A stretch of 5,916 bases of DNA from Vermiphilus sp. (lineage in GTDB: Bacteria > Ratteibacteria > UBA8468 > B48-G9 > JAFGKM01). Positions 1 through 5,914 of the stretch are shown in pieces (position 1 is the stretch's first letter; each line of letters starts with the position of its first letter). Under the pieces are notes generated by a model. That model saw only the letters and a program-made list of their open reading frames with translations, did not search any database and was not told where the DNA came from. Where the stretch lies: positions 1 to 5,916 of the forward strand of contig DYKC01000065.1 in the NCBI GenBank assembly GCA_020722825.1. Direction: 5' to 3'. A program made the translations under genes and the position numbers.

Positions 1-1
1 C

Positions 2-64
2 AAAGAACTTTTTGAAAAGAAGGGGGACTACTACAAACTCTGGGAACTTCAGTTTACCCCCTGA
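2..64 (+). CDS. C-terminal end of an upstream gene, probably an ABC exporter (MsbA-like) ATPase
   Basis: Only the last 20 codons and the TGA stop are inside the window. The frame reads KELFEKKGDYYKLWELQFTP. Fused permease-ATPase ABC exporters of the MsbA/lipid A flippase type commonly end just this way: after the H-loop comes a 'HxELL..GG.Y..L...QF' tail. The seen sequence matches that tail (ELFEKKGDYYKLWELQF). No Walker, signature or H-loop motif is in the window, so the assignment rests on the tail alone. The gene lies 31 bp upstream of the PurM-like gene on the same strand. An LPS-related exporter would fit the kdsB gene downstream, but that is inference. Confidence 0.5.
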   Translation, partial: KELFEKKGDYYKLWELQFTP

Positions 65-95
65 GAAACAAATGAGTGGCAAGAAAGGATAGGAT

Positions 96-1160
96 ATGAC
101 CACGTACCGGAAGGCGGGGGTAAATATTGCCCTCGGTGACCTCTGCTCGCTGATTATGTCTGCGGCGGCTGATAAAACCTTCGCCAACCGAAAAGGAAAG
201 ACGGGGACGGTGAAGATTCTGGAGAAAAAAGGTCTGCACAGAATTATCACCATAACATTTGGCAGTACCACCCTTCTGCTTAACAGTGACGGCATCGGAA
301 CGAAGGTTGAATTTGCCGAAAGGACAGGCAGGCACGATACGATGGCATATGACCTTTTTGCAATGCTGTGCGACGATGCTGTGAGATTCGGGGCTGAACC
401 GGTTGCCATATCAAACATCCTTGATGTCAACGCATTGAAAGAAGAGACAATCAGGGCACTGGCGAAGGGGATGGTGGGTGCAGCCAGAGAGGCAGGCATT
501 ACCGTTGTCTCAGGAGAAATCGCAGAACTTGGAACACGGGTTGTAGGCTATGGCAAAAACAGTTACAACTGGGGCGGAACTGTGCTCAGTATTTTAAGAA
601 AAGACCTTACAGGAAGCAGAATCAAAAAAGGGAGTGCCATAGTTGCCCTGGAGGAAAAGGGGTTTCGCTCAAATGGTATCTCACTGGTACGTAAGATAAT
701 GGAAAAGATTTATGGTGCTGACTGGCACAGAAAAAAATTCGGGAGTAAGACACTCGGGGAACAGGCACTGACACCTTCCAGAATATATACAAGGGCTGTA
801 CTGGAGATGTTTGACATCGTCTCGTCTGTCATCCACGTTACTGGAGGCGGTATCCCTGGCAAACTGGGCAGACTGCTTGGGATGAAAAACTACGGAGCTG
901 ATATTACCGACCCGTTTGTTCCGTGTGAAATGATGCTTGTCTGTCAAAAACTGGGCCGAGTGGAGGACGCAGAAGCATACAGAACGTGGAATATGGGGCA
1001 GGGAATGCTACTGGTAACTGAAAAACCTGAAAGGGCAATCGCCATAGCATCAAGGTATAAAATCAAGGCAAGGGTGGCTGGAGTGATAACCGGAAAGCCG
1101 GGTGTAAAAATCACCAGCAGAGGATATTTTTCTCACGGCAAAACGCTGCAATATAATTAG
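96..1160 (+). CDS. Divergent PurM-family protein (phosphoribosylformylglycinamidine cyclo-ligase-like, AIR synthetase-related)
   Basis: This 354-residue protein is close to the usual PurM length of about 345. PurM closes FGAM to aminoimidazole ribotide using ATP in purine synthesis, in the cytoplasm. Seen PurM landmarks, in order: YRKAGVNIALGD (4-15), SDGIGTK (64-70), RHDTMAYDLFAM (79-90), GAEPVAISN (99-107), SNGISLVRKI (192-201), LTPSRIY (225-231), HVTGGGIPGKLGR (247-259) and YRTWNMGQGM (295-304). The C-terminal half is a good match. The N-terminal half is atypical: the glycine-rich GGFGAL-type loop is not recognisable before residue 64, and the usual GGETAEMPG motif is replaced by SGEIAELGTR (139-148). 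It may be the organism's AIR synthetase or a paralogue with another substrate, so I give no symbol; purM would be the nearest. The ATG at 96 follows AAAGGA (84-89) at 6-nt spacing. It lies 5 bp upstream of kdsB and probably in the same operon. Family membership is firm; the exact reaction is not. Confidence 0.85.
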   Translation: MTTYRKAGVNIALGDLCSLIMSAAADKTFANRKGKTGTVKILEKKGLHRIITITFGSTTLLLNSDGIGTKVEFAERTGRHDTMAYDLFAMLCDDAVRFGAEPVAISNILDVNALKEETIRALAKGMVGAAREAGITVVSGEIAELGTRVVGYGKNSYNWGGTVLSILRKDLTGSRIKKGSAIVALEEKGFRSNGISLVRKIMEKIYGADWHRKKFGSKTLGEQALTPSRIYTRAVLEMFDIVSSVIHVTGGGIPGKLGRLLGMKNYGADITDPFVPCEMMLVCQKLGRVEDAEAYRTWNMGQGMLLVTEKPERAIAIASRYKIKARVAGVITGKPGVKITSRGYFSHGKTLQYN

Positions 1161-1165
1161 CGATA

Positions 1166-1942
1166 ATGAAGAAAAAAGAAAAAGTTGTCTGCATAATACC
1201 TGCAAGGTACAACTCTGAACGTCTTGAGGGAAAGGTTCTCTACCAGTTAGACGGCAGGTCAATACTGGAGAGGGTTTATAACAGGGCTAAACTTGTCAAA
1301 AGTTTCTCTGCCATTTATATTGCAACCGACCACGAAAAAATAGTGGCAGCCGCTGAAAGATTTGGGGCTAAGACGATAATGACCTCAGCAATGTGCAACA
1401 GCGGTAGTGATAGGGTTGCGGAGGCTGCAAGAAAACTTGATGCCGACATAGTTGTCAACATACAGGCAGACGAGCCCTATATCCCCATCTCTGCAGTTGA
1501 AATGCCCCTGCAACTCCTTCTTGAGGACGAGAGTCTTTACGTTACAACCTCCGCAACAAGGATACGGAAAGAAGAGGAGTTATATGACCCCAATATCGCA
1601 AAAATCGTTCTTGACAGAGACAACTTCGCGTTATACTCCTCCCGCTCTCTTATCCCGTATCCTGCACTCTATTTCGCAAAAAACAGGGCTTCTACGTTAA
1701 GGAAGATACGGTTTTACAAACACATAGGGGTATATCTTTTCAGGAAAGAATTTCTTGAGGTCTTTGCAAAAATGCCAGTATCGTCCCTGGAGAGAATTGA
1801 AAAACTTGAACAACTGCGAATAATTGAAAATGGATACAAACTAAAGGTTGCCATCATACAGCAGGATTCACCCTGCGTTGATACACTGGAGGACATAAAA
1901 AGAATAGAGAAAAAGTTAATGGACACAGGTGGAACCAAATGA
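1166..1942 (+). CDS. kdsB: 3-deoxy-manno-octulosonate cytidylyltransferase (CMP-KDO synthetase)
   Basis: KdsB couples CTP and KDO to CMP-KDO plus pyrophosphate in the cytoplasm, the activation step before KDO is added to lipid A. The 258-residue length is normal (about 245-255). Visible motifs: the nucleotide-binding loop IPARYNSERLEGK (11-23), YIATD (51-55), CNSGSDRVAE (77-86), the metal-binding QADEP (100-104, D102), ALYSSRSLIPYP (155-166), KHIGVYLFRKEFL (185-197), ERIEKLEQLRIIENGYKLKV (209-228) and VDTLED (238-243, second metal Asp 239). Three positions depart from the consensus: E21 for Pro in RLPGK, A101 for Gly in QGDEP, and S81 for Thr in SGTDR. The acidic metal ligands are kept, so the enzyme is expected to be active. 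No good Shine-Dalgarno precedes the ATG at 1166, which lies 5 bp after the previous stop, so translation may be coupled. The stop overlaps the pyrG start as ATGA. The neuraminate CMP-sugar synthetases are a less likely alternative given these motifs. Confidence 0.94.
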   Translation: MKKKEKVVCIIPARYNSERLEGKVLYQLDGRSILERVYNRAKLVKSFSAIYIATDHEKIVAAAERFGAKTIMTSAMCNSGSDRVAEAARKLDADIVVNIQADEPYIPISAVEMPLQLLLEDESLYVTTSATRIRKEEELYDPNIAKIVLDRDNFALYSSRSLIPYPALYFAKNRASTLRKIRFYKHIGVYLFRKEFLEVFAKMPVSSLERIEKLEQLRIIENGYKLKVAIIQQDSPCVDTLEDIKRIEKKLMDTGGTK

Positions 1943-3570
1943 AAAAATTTATATTTGTAACAGGGGGTGTTATTTCTTCTCTCGGCAAGGGTATTGCCTC
2001 CGCCTCAATAGGGGCACTTCTTGAATCCCAGGGTTATAAAATTGCGCTTTTGAAACTTGACCCTTATCTGAACGTGGACCCGGGAACAATGAATCCGTTC
2101 CAGCATGGTGAGGTCTATGTTACTGAGGACGGTGCGGAGACAGACCTTGACCTTGGACACTATGAAAGATTTACCAGCGCCCGCATAACGCGCAAGAGTA
2201 ATGCTACCAGCGGGCAGGTATACAATTCTGTTCTCACGAAAGAAAGGGAAGGGGTCTACCTGGGAAAGACAGTTCAGATGGTTCCCCATATAACCGATGA
2301 GATCAAGGAGCGGATAGTCGCGGTATCGGAAATGGTTGATATTGTTATAGTGGAGATAGGCGGTACTGTAGGGGATATTGAGAGTTTACCGTTCCTGGAG
2401 TCTGTCCGTCAGATGCACGTGCAGTTACCTGATAATGATACCCTGCACATACATCTTACCCTTATCCCATACATAGAGGCGGCAGGGGAACTTAAAACCA
2501 AACCAACTCAGCACAGCGTGGGGCGACTGAGAGAAATTGGTATACAGCCGAAGATACTTTTGTGCCGTACCGCTAAAAAGTTAAACGAGGAGATAAAAGA
2601 AAAGATTGCATTGTTCTGTAATGTGAGAAAAGAGGCAGTGATAGAGGCAATTGATACAGACCTCTTATATGAAATACCCTTAATTTTTTCAAGGCAAAAA
2701 CTTGACGCAATTATTCTGAGGTATCTCGGGCTGAAACCTAAAGCAGGTCATAACCTCAAAAAGTGGAAGGACGTGGTACACATCCTGCGCCAGACAAAAA
2801 AAGAGGTTGTCATAGGGGTTGTGGGTAAATATGTAAAACATCAGGATTCCTATAAATCCCTGTATGAAGCGCTTATACACGGCGGAATTGCCAATAACTC
2901 AAGGGTTATATGCAAAAAGATAGATTCGGAAATCATTGAGCAAAAAGGTATACAGTCCATGCTGGACGGGATTTCAGGGGTAATAGTACCAGGAGGTTTC
3001 GGTATACGGGGGATAGAAGGTATGATATCCGCTATAAGATACGTAAGGGAAAAAGGGATACCTTTCCTGGGTATCTGTTTGGGTATGCAGTGCTCCACCA
3101 TAGAGTTCGCAAGAAACGTATGTGGATTGAAAGACGCCAACAGCACCGAATTTGACCCTGAGACCAAAAACCCTGTTATCTCTCTTCTGCCTGAACAAAA
3201 AACAATGAAAAGGATGGGTGGAACAATGCGTCTGGGTGCCTATCCCTGCATACTGAAAAAACATACACATTCCTACAGGGCTTACAGAAGAATAAAGATT
3301 TTTGAAAGGCACCGACACAGATACGAATTTAACAACCATTACAGGAAAGTTTTTGAAGAAAATGGGATGATATTTGCCGGGCTCTATCCTGAATATGACC
3401 TTGTGGAGATAGTGGAGATTGATGTTAAGAAACACCCGTTTTTTGTGGCAACCCAGTTCCATCCGGAGTTCAAATCAACACCATTTAAGCCTCATCCTCT
3501 CTTTATCTCTTTCATCCGTGCGAGCAAAGAGAAAGGAAGTTTTGGAGGAGATTTTTGCCGTACTGAGTAA
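1939..3570 (+). CDS. pyrG: CTP synthase (glutamine-hydrolysing)
   Basis: PyrG converts UTP to CTP using ATP and ammonia from glutamine; it is a cytoplasmic enzyme of pyrimidine synthesis, active as a tetramer. At 543 residues it is full length (E. coli 545). The N-terminal synthetase domain shows TGGVISSLGKGIASAS (8-23, P-loop Lys17), KLDPYLNVDPGTMNPFQHGE (39-58), TEDGAETDLDLGHYERF (62-78) and EIGGTVGDIESLPF (139-152). The C-terminal class I glutamine amidotransferase domain, from about residue 290, shows GICLGMQ with catalytic Cys380, ERHRHRYEFNN, and QFHPEF with His508 and Glu510, completing the triad. The ATG start overlaps the kdsB stop by 4 bp (ATGA) and is preceded by AGGTGG at 1927-1932 with 6-nt spacing, inside kdsB; translational coupling is likely. 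The last 59 bp, coding the unconserved tail after FISFIRAS, overlap the 3' end of trpG on the other strand. Its product CTP is the substrate of the adjacent KdsB. Confidence 0.98.
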   Translation: MKKFIFVTGGVISSLGKGIASASIGALLESQGYKIALLKLDPYLNVDPGTMNPFQHGEVYVTEDGAETDLDLGHYERFTSARITRKSNATSGQVYNSVLTKEREGVYLGKTVQMVPHITDEIKERIVAVSEMVDIVIVEIGGTVGDIESLPFLESVRQMHVQLPDNDTLHIHLTLIPYIEAAGELKTKPTQHSVGRLREIGIQPKILLCRTAKKLNEEIKEKIALFCNVRKEAVIEAIDTDLLYEIPLIFSRQKLDAIILRYLGLKPKAGHNLKKWKDVVHILRQTKKEVVIGVVGKYVKHQDSYKSLYEALIHGGIANNSRVICKKIDSEIIEQKGIQSMLDGISGVIVPGGFGIRGIEGMISAIRYVREKGIPFLGICLGMQCSTIEFARNVCGLKDANSTEFDPETKNPVISLLPEQKTMKRMGGTMRLGAYPCILKKHTHSYRAYRRIKIFERHRHRYEFNNHYRKVFEENGMIFAGLYPEYDLVEIVEIDVKKHPFFVATQFHPEFKSTPFKPHPLFISFIRASKEKGSFGGDFCRTE

Positions 3571-3592
3571 GAATTGCTTCCGGATGGAACTG
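3454..3592. repeat. 14-bp perfect inverted repeat formed by the QFHPE codons of pyrG and trpG
   Basis: CAGTTCCATCCGGA occurs on the + strand at 3454-3467 and its exact reverse complement at 3579-3592. The left arm codes QFHPE in PyrG and the right arm, read on the - strand, codes QFHPE in TrpG. The arms are 111 bp apart and centred on the convergent overlap of the two genes. The identity stops exactly at the motif on both sides. It is best explained by the shared amidotransferase active site plus identical codon choice; a role as a stem in read-through transcripts is possible but only inferred. Confidence 0.8.
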
Positions 3593-4090
3593 CACGCCGA
3601 AGAGTTTATGCTTTTTATGCCGCACGCCCATTATTTCCCCTTCTTTTGTCCATGCGTCAACAGATATCTCGTCCGGTAGTGAGGCATTCTCAATGATAAG
3701 AGAATGATACCTTGTTGCGATAAATGGGCTGGGGATCCCTTTATAAATGCCTTCTGCCCTGTGGTGGATAAGAGAGGTCTTGCCGTGCATCAACCTTCCT
3801 GCCTTGACAATTCTGCCGCCGTAGACATGCCCGATGCACTGATGTCCGAGGCATACCCCCAGTATCGGGATGCGTCCACCGAATTTTTCAATAACCTCAC
3901 AGGAGATACCGGCATCTTCAGGTCTTCCCGGGCCTGGTGAAATAACTATGCAGGATATGCCTTTCATCCTCTCTATTCCGTTTATACTGAGCACATCGTT
4001 TCTGTAAACATCTACACGTTCGCCCAGTTCCCCGAAGTACTGTACGAGGTTGTATACAAACGAGTCATAGTTATCTATCATCAGCACCAT
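3512..4090 (-). CDS. trpG: Anthranilate synthase component II, glutamine amidotransferase subunit
   Basis: TrpG hydrolyses glutamine and passes ammonia to TrpE, which makes anthranilate from chorismate. At 192 residues it is a normal stand-alone TrpG/PabA. Motifs: MIDNYDSFVYNLVQYF (4-19), SPGPGRPEDAG (51-61), the nucleophile elbow GVCLGHQ with Cys80, the TrpG/PabA signature MHGKTS (101-106), RYHSL (127-131), and QFHPEAILT with His169 and Glu171. The triad is complete. The ATG at 4090 is preceded by a purine-rich AGGGAAGGG (complement of 4097-4105) with 6-nt spacing; the family-typical start M-x-L-M-I-D-N-Y-D-S-F also supports it, although ATG at codon 4 is possible. It follows trpE by 26 bp. 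In many bacteria one TrpG also serves p-aminobenzoate synthase, so PabA function cannot be excluded. Its last 59 bp, coding the end of the conserved C-terminal helix, are antisense to pyrG. Confidence 0.96.
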   Translation of the reverse strand: MVLMIDNYDSFVYNLVQYFGELGERVDVYRNDVLSINGIERMKGISCIVISPGPGRPEDAGISCEVIEKFGGRIPILGVCLGHQCIGHVYGGRIVKAGRLMHGKTSLIHHRAEGIYKGIPSPFIATRYHSLIIENASLPDEISVDAWTKEGEIMGVRHKKHKLFGVQFHPEAILTQYGKNLLQNFLSLCSHG

Positions 4091-4096
4091 AAATTT

Positions 4097-4105
4097 CCCT
4101 TCCCT
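4097..4105 (-). promoter_or_regulatory. Ribosome binding site of trpG
   Basis: On the - strand, AGGGAAGGG lies in the 26-bp trpE-trpG gap, 6 nt before the ATG. It supports independent initiation at the first ATG and not at the in-frame ATG three codons later. Confidence 0.6.
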
Positions 4106-4116
4106 GGTCCCTGTAT

Positions 4117-5598
4117 TCAGATATTTCTGGAGTTTTTATATGCCTCCATCAACCCCCTTGCCTTGTTTTTCGTCTCCGCATATTCTTTTTCAGGAATGGA
4201 GTCGGCAACTATACCCGCACCTGCCTGTATGTAAACCCGGTCATCCTTGACAACGAATGTCCTTATATTGATACAGAAGTCCATATTACCCTGCAGGCTG
4301 AAATATCCTGATGCGCCGGCATAGGGTCCCCTTTTTACTGGTTCAAGTTCTTCTATTATCTCCATCGCCCGTATCTTAGGCGCTCCTGCTACCGTACCTG
4401 CAGGAAATGTTGCCTTCAACAGGTCCGTTGCCTTCTTGCCTGGTTTCAAGATACCCTCAACGTTGGAGACGATATGCATCACGTGTGAATACCTCTCAAT
4501 TGCCATCAGTTCCGTAACCCTGACACTTCCAGGCCTGCAGACCCTTCCCAGGTCATTTCTTCCGAGGTCAACCAGCATTATGTGCTCGGCCCGCTCTTTT
4601 TCATCCTCCAGAAGTGATTTTTCCAGACGACTTTCCTCTTTGTCGTTACCGCCTCTCGGTCTTGTCCCTGCTATGGGGCGTACGGTTGCCCTGTTGTCAT
4701 CCAGTTTGACGAGTATCTCGGGGGAAGAACCTACCAGTTTTACCTCTCCTGCCTCAAGATAAAACATATACGGAGAGGGGTTAACGGAACGCAGAGCCCT
4801 GTAAAGACTGAAAGGAGAGGTATCAAGTTTTTTCTCCCACCGCTGCGAGATAACCGTTTGTATGATGTCCCCATCTTCAATATATCTTCTGGCTGTTTTT
4901 ACCGATTCTATAAAATCTTTCCTCTTAAAGTTGCTCTTAAACGGTTTTTCCCTGACAGTATTCGGTTGCTGGACAAGAAATAATGGTTCCTCCATCTTTT
5001 TTTTAAGAAGGTTCAGTCTTTCCAGTCCGTCTTCGTAAGCCCTTCTCGTGGAAAACCCGGAGCGGTGGGTATCAACATTTGAAACCAGCATAATCTTTCT
5101 TTTGAAGTGGTCAAAGACAACCACATCCCCGGCAAACATAAAAAAGAAGTCCGGGCAATCCATATCATCCTTCAGATTATCGGGAATCTTTTCTATCTGC
5201 CTTACGAAGTCATATGAGAAATAACCTATAAGCCCGCCACTGAAAGCCGGCAGGGAGGTGTAACTCCAGGCCCGGTTTGCTGTAAGAATGTGGTCTATTA
5301 CTGCAGTTGGGTTATCCGAAACAAAGACCTTTTTTTCTCCGGTGAGGTTGTTATAGATTTCAGACTGTTTCCCTTTTCCCCTGACAACGAAGTCCGGCGA
5401 TGTCCCGAGGAATGAATACCTGCCGGTTCTTTCCTCCTGTTCTGCGCTCTCAAGCAGAAAACTGTAACTGCCCTTACGGAGTTTCAGGAAGGCAGATACA
5501 GGAGTTTCCATGTCTCCGAGCATCTCAGCATACACCGGAACACGGGGAACTTTTTCTGCCAAAATCTTGAATGTCTCATAGGGCGGAAAGATATTCAT
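4117..5598 (-). CDS. trpE: Anthranilate synthase component I
   Basis: TrpE converts chorismate and ammonia to anthranilate and pyruvate, the committed step to tryptophan, in the cytoplasm with TrpG. The protein has 493 residues from the ATG at 5598. The N-terminal regulatory domain carries LLES (48-51) and GRYSFLG (59-65); with NPSPYMFYL (273-281) these form the tryptophan feedback site, so inhibition by tryptophan is expected. The chorismate-binding domain shows PIAGTRPRG (308-316), ERAEHIMLVDLGRNDLGRV, YSHVMHIVS, TFPAGTVAGAPK (397-408), RGPYAG and QAGAGIVADS (458-467). Ala in PIAGT, where PabB has Lys (PIKGT), favours anthranilate over aminodeoxychorismate synthase. An in-frame TTG at 5610 would add four residues and overlap the ferredoxin gene, but it has no Shine-Dalgarno; the ATG has GAAGAG 4 nt upstream, at the end of the ferredoxin gene. 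The gene begins 1 bp after the ferredoxin stop and is followed by trpG after 26 bp. Confidence 0.96.
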   Translation of the reverse strand: MNIFPPYETFKILAEKVPRVPVYAEMLGDMETPVSAFLKLRKGSYSFLLESAEQEERTGRYSFLGTSPDFVVRGKGKQSEIYNNLTGEKKVFVSDNPTAVIDHILTANRAWSYTSLPAFSGGLIGYFSYDFVRQIEKIPDNLKDDMDCPDFFFMFAGDVVVFDHFKRKIMLVSNVDTHRSGFSTRRAYEDGLERLNLLKKKMEEPLFLVQQPNTVREKPFKSNFKRKDFIESVKTARRYIEDGDIIQTVISQRWEKKLDTSPFSLYRALRSVNPSPYMFYLEAGEVKLVGSSPEILVKLDDNRATVRPIAGTRPRGGNDKEESRLEKSLLEDEKERAEHIMLVDLGRNDLGRVCRPGSVRVTELMAIERYSHVMHIVSNVEGILKPGKKATDLLKATFPAGTVAGAPKIRAMEIIEELEPVKRGPYAGASGYFSLQGNMDFCINIRTFVVKDDRVYIQAGAGIVADSIPEKEYAETKNKARGLMEAYKNSRNI

Positions 5599-5599
5599 A

Positions 5600-5788
5600 C
5601 TACTCTTCAATGATAATAGCCTCTACTGGACAACCTTCTGCTGCCTCTTTTACCTTGTCTGCAATCTCCTCTGTTATCTCCGTTGTTTTTACGGTAGAGA
5701 TTGCCTCCGGTATCTCAAAGACCTCAGGACAGATGTCCACGCACATACCACAACCTGTACAAAGATTTTCGTCTACAGATACTTTCAT
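5600..5788 (-). CDS. Small single-cluster [4Fe-4S] ferredoxin
   Basis: This 62-residue acidic protein is a low-potential electron carrier of the cytoplasm. It has CTGCGMCVDICP (Cys10, 13, 16, 20) and a distal CP (Cys53). Cys10, 13, 16 and 53 are the expected ligands of one [4Fe-4S] cluster. The layout resembles the Thermotoga maritima and Desulfovibrio monocluster ferredoxins, in which an extra pair of cysteines forms a disulfide. Here Cys20 is present, but no partner lies in the linker between residues 21 and 52. The track of bases gives two starts: GTG at 5791 and ATG at 5788. The strong AGGAGGT (complement of 5794-5800) is 5 nt from the ATG and only 2 nt from the GTG, so I chose the ATG, which also gives the family-typical MKVxVD start. 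Its stop lies 1 bp before the trpE ATG, so it should be co-transcribed with trpE and trpG. The redox partner is unknown. Confidence 0.93.
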   Translation of the reverse strand: MKVSVDENLCTGCGMCVDICPEVFEIPEAISTVKTTEITEEIADKVKEAAEGCPVEAIIIEE

Positions 5789-5793
5789 CACTG

Positions 5794-5800
5794 ACCTCCT
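5794..5800 (-). promoter_or_regulatory. Strong ribosome binding site of the ferredoxin gene
   Basis: AGGAGGT on the - strand, near-perfect to the anti-Shine-Dalgarno sequence. Its 5-nt distance to the ATG at 5788 decides that start over the GTG one codon earlier. Confidence 0.75.
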
Positions 5801-5813
5801 CGTTTGGTTTTCT

Positions 5814-5894
5814 TCAACCCTGTATGGGTAAACTAAATTCCAACCTACCTACAATAAGATGTCCCGGATTCAAGATGTGGTTACAAGTTGACAT
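5814..5894 (-). CDS. Possible 26-codon leader ORF upstream of the ferredoxin gene
   Basis: An ATG at 5894 is preceded by AAAGGAGGT (complement of 5901-5909) at 6-nt spacing, one of the best Shine-Dalgarno sites in the window. The frame runs 26 codons (MSTCNHILNPGH at the start) to a TGA at 5814, 25 bp before the ferredoxin start. It contains no tryptophan codon, so it is not a classical trp attenuator peptide. The frame remains open upstream to the window edge, so it could also be the end of a longer gene. It competes with the alternative reading of an upstream gene ending at 5870; both may be noise. Confidence 0.2.
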   Translation of the reverse strand: MSTCNHILNPGHLIVGRLEFSLPIQG

Positions 5895-5914
5895 TCCAGA
5901 ACCTCCTTTATCTC
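5870..5914 (-). CDS. Possible C-terminal end of a gene entering from the right
   Basis: On the - strand one frame open to the window edge reads EIKEVLECQLVTTS and then TGA at 5870. The composition (IKEVLE) looks like coding sequence, and the AAAGGAGG in this stretch would then be ordinary Lys-Glu-Val codons instead of a ribosome site. If real, the gene ends 81 bp upstream of the ferredoxin start. Fourteen residues are too few to name a family. Confidence 0.25.
   Translation of the reverse strand, partial: EIKEVLECQLVTTS

Noticed and set aside
72..92. ATG at 72 as the start of the PurM-like gene
   Set aside because: That frame reaches a TAG stop after six codons; the ATG at 96 with AAAGGA upstream is in the correct frame.
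2974..3462. 162-codon open frame on the - strand opposite pyrG
   Set aside because: It is entirely antisense to the conserved amidotransferase domain of pyrG, has no family motif I recognise, and does not start near a ribosome site; a shadow frame.
3419..3679. + strand frame bridging the end of pyrG and the end of trpG
   Set aside because: It lies across two well-supported genes in other frames, and the product has no recognisable motif.
4436..4762. 108-codon open frame on the + strand opposite trpE
   Set aside because: Serine/leucine-rich low-complexity product antisense to the conserved chorismate-binding region; typical of a shadow frame.
5599..5610. TTG start for trpE at 5610, overlapping the ferredoxin gene by 11 bp
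   Set aside because: No Shine-Dalgarno precedes the TTG, whereas the ATG four codons later has GAAGAG upstream and fits the gene boundary.
5856..5878. Direct repeat AAGATGT at 5856-5862 and 5872-5878 as an operator
   Set aside because: Only 7 bp long with a single pair of copies; expected by chance often enough that I cannot support it as a regulatory site.
5814..5894. trp attenuator leader peptide
   Set aside because: The short frame has no tryptophan codon, and I saw no pair of alternative hairpins ending in a T-run before the ferredoxin gene.
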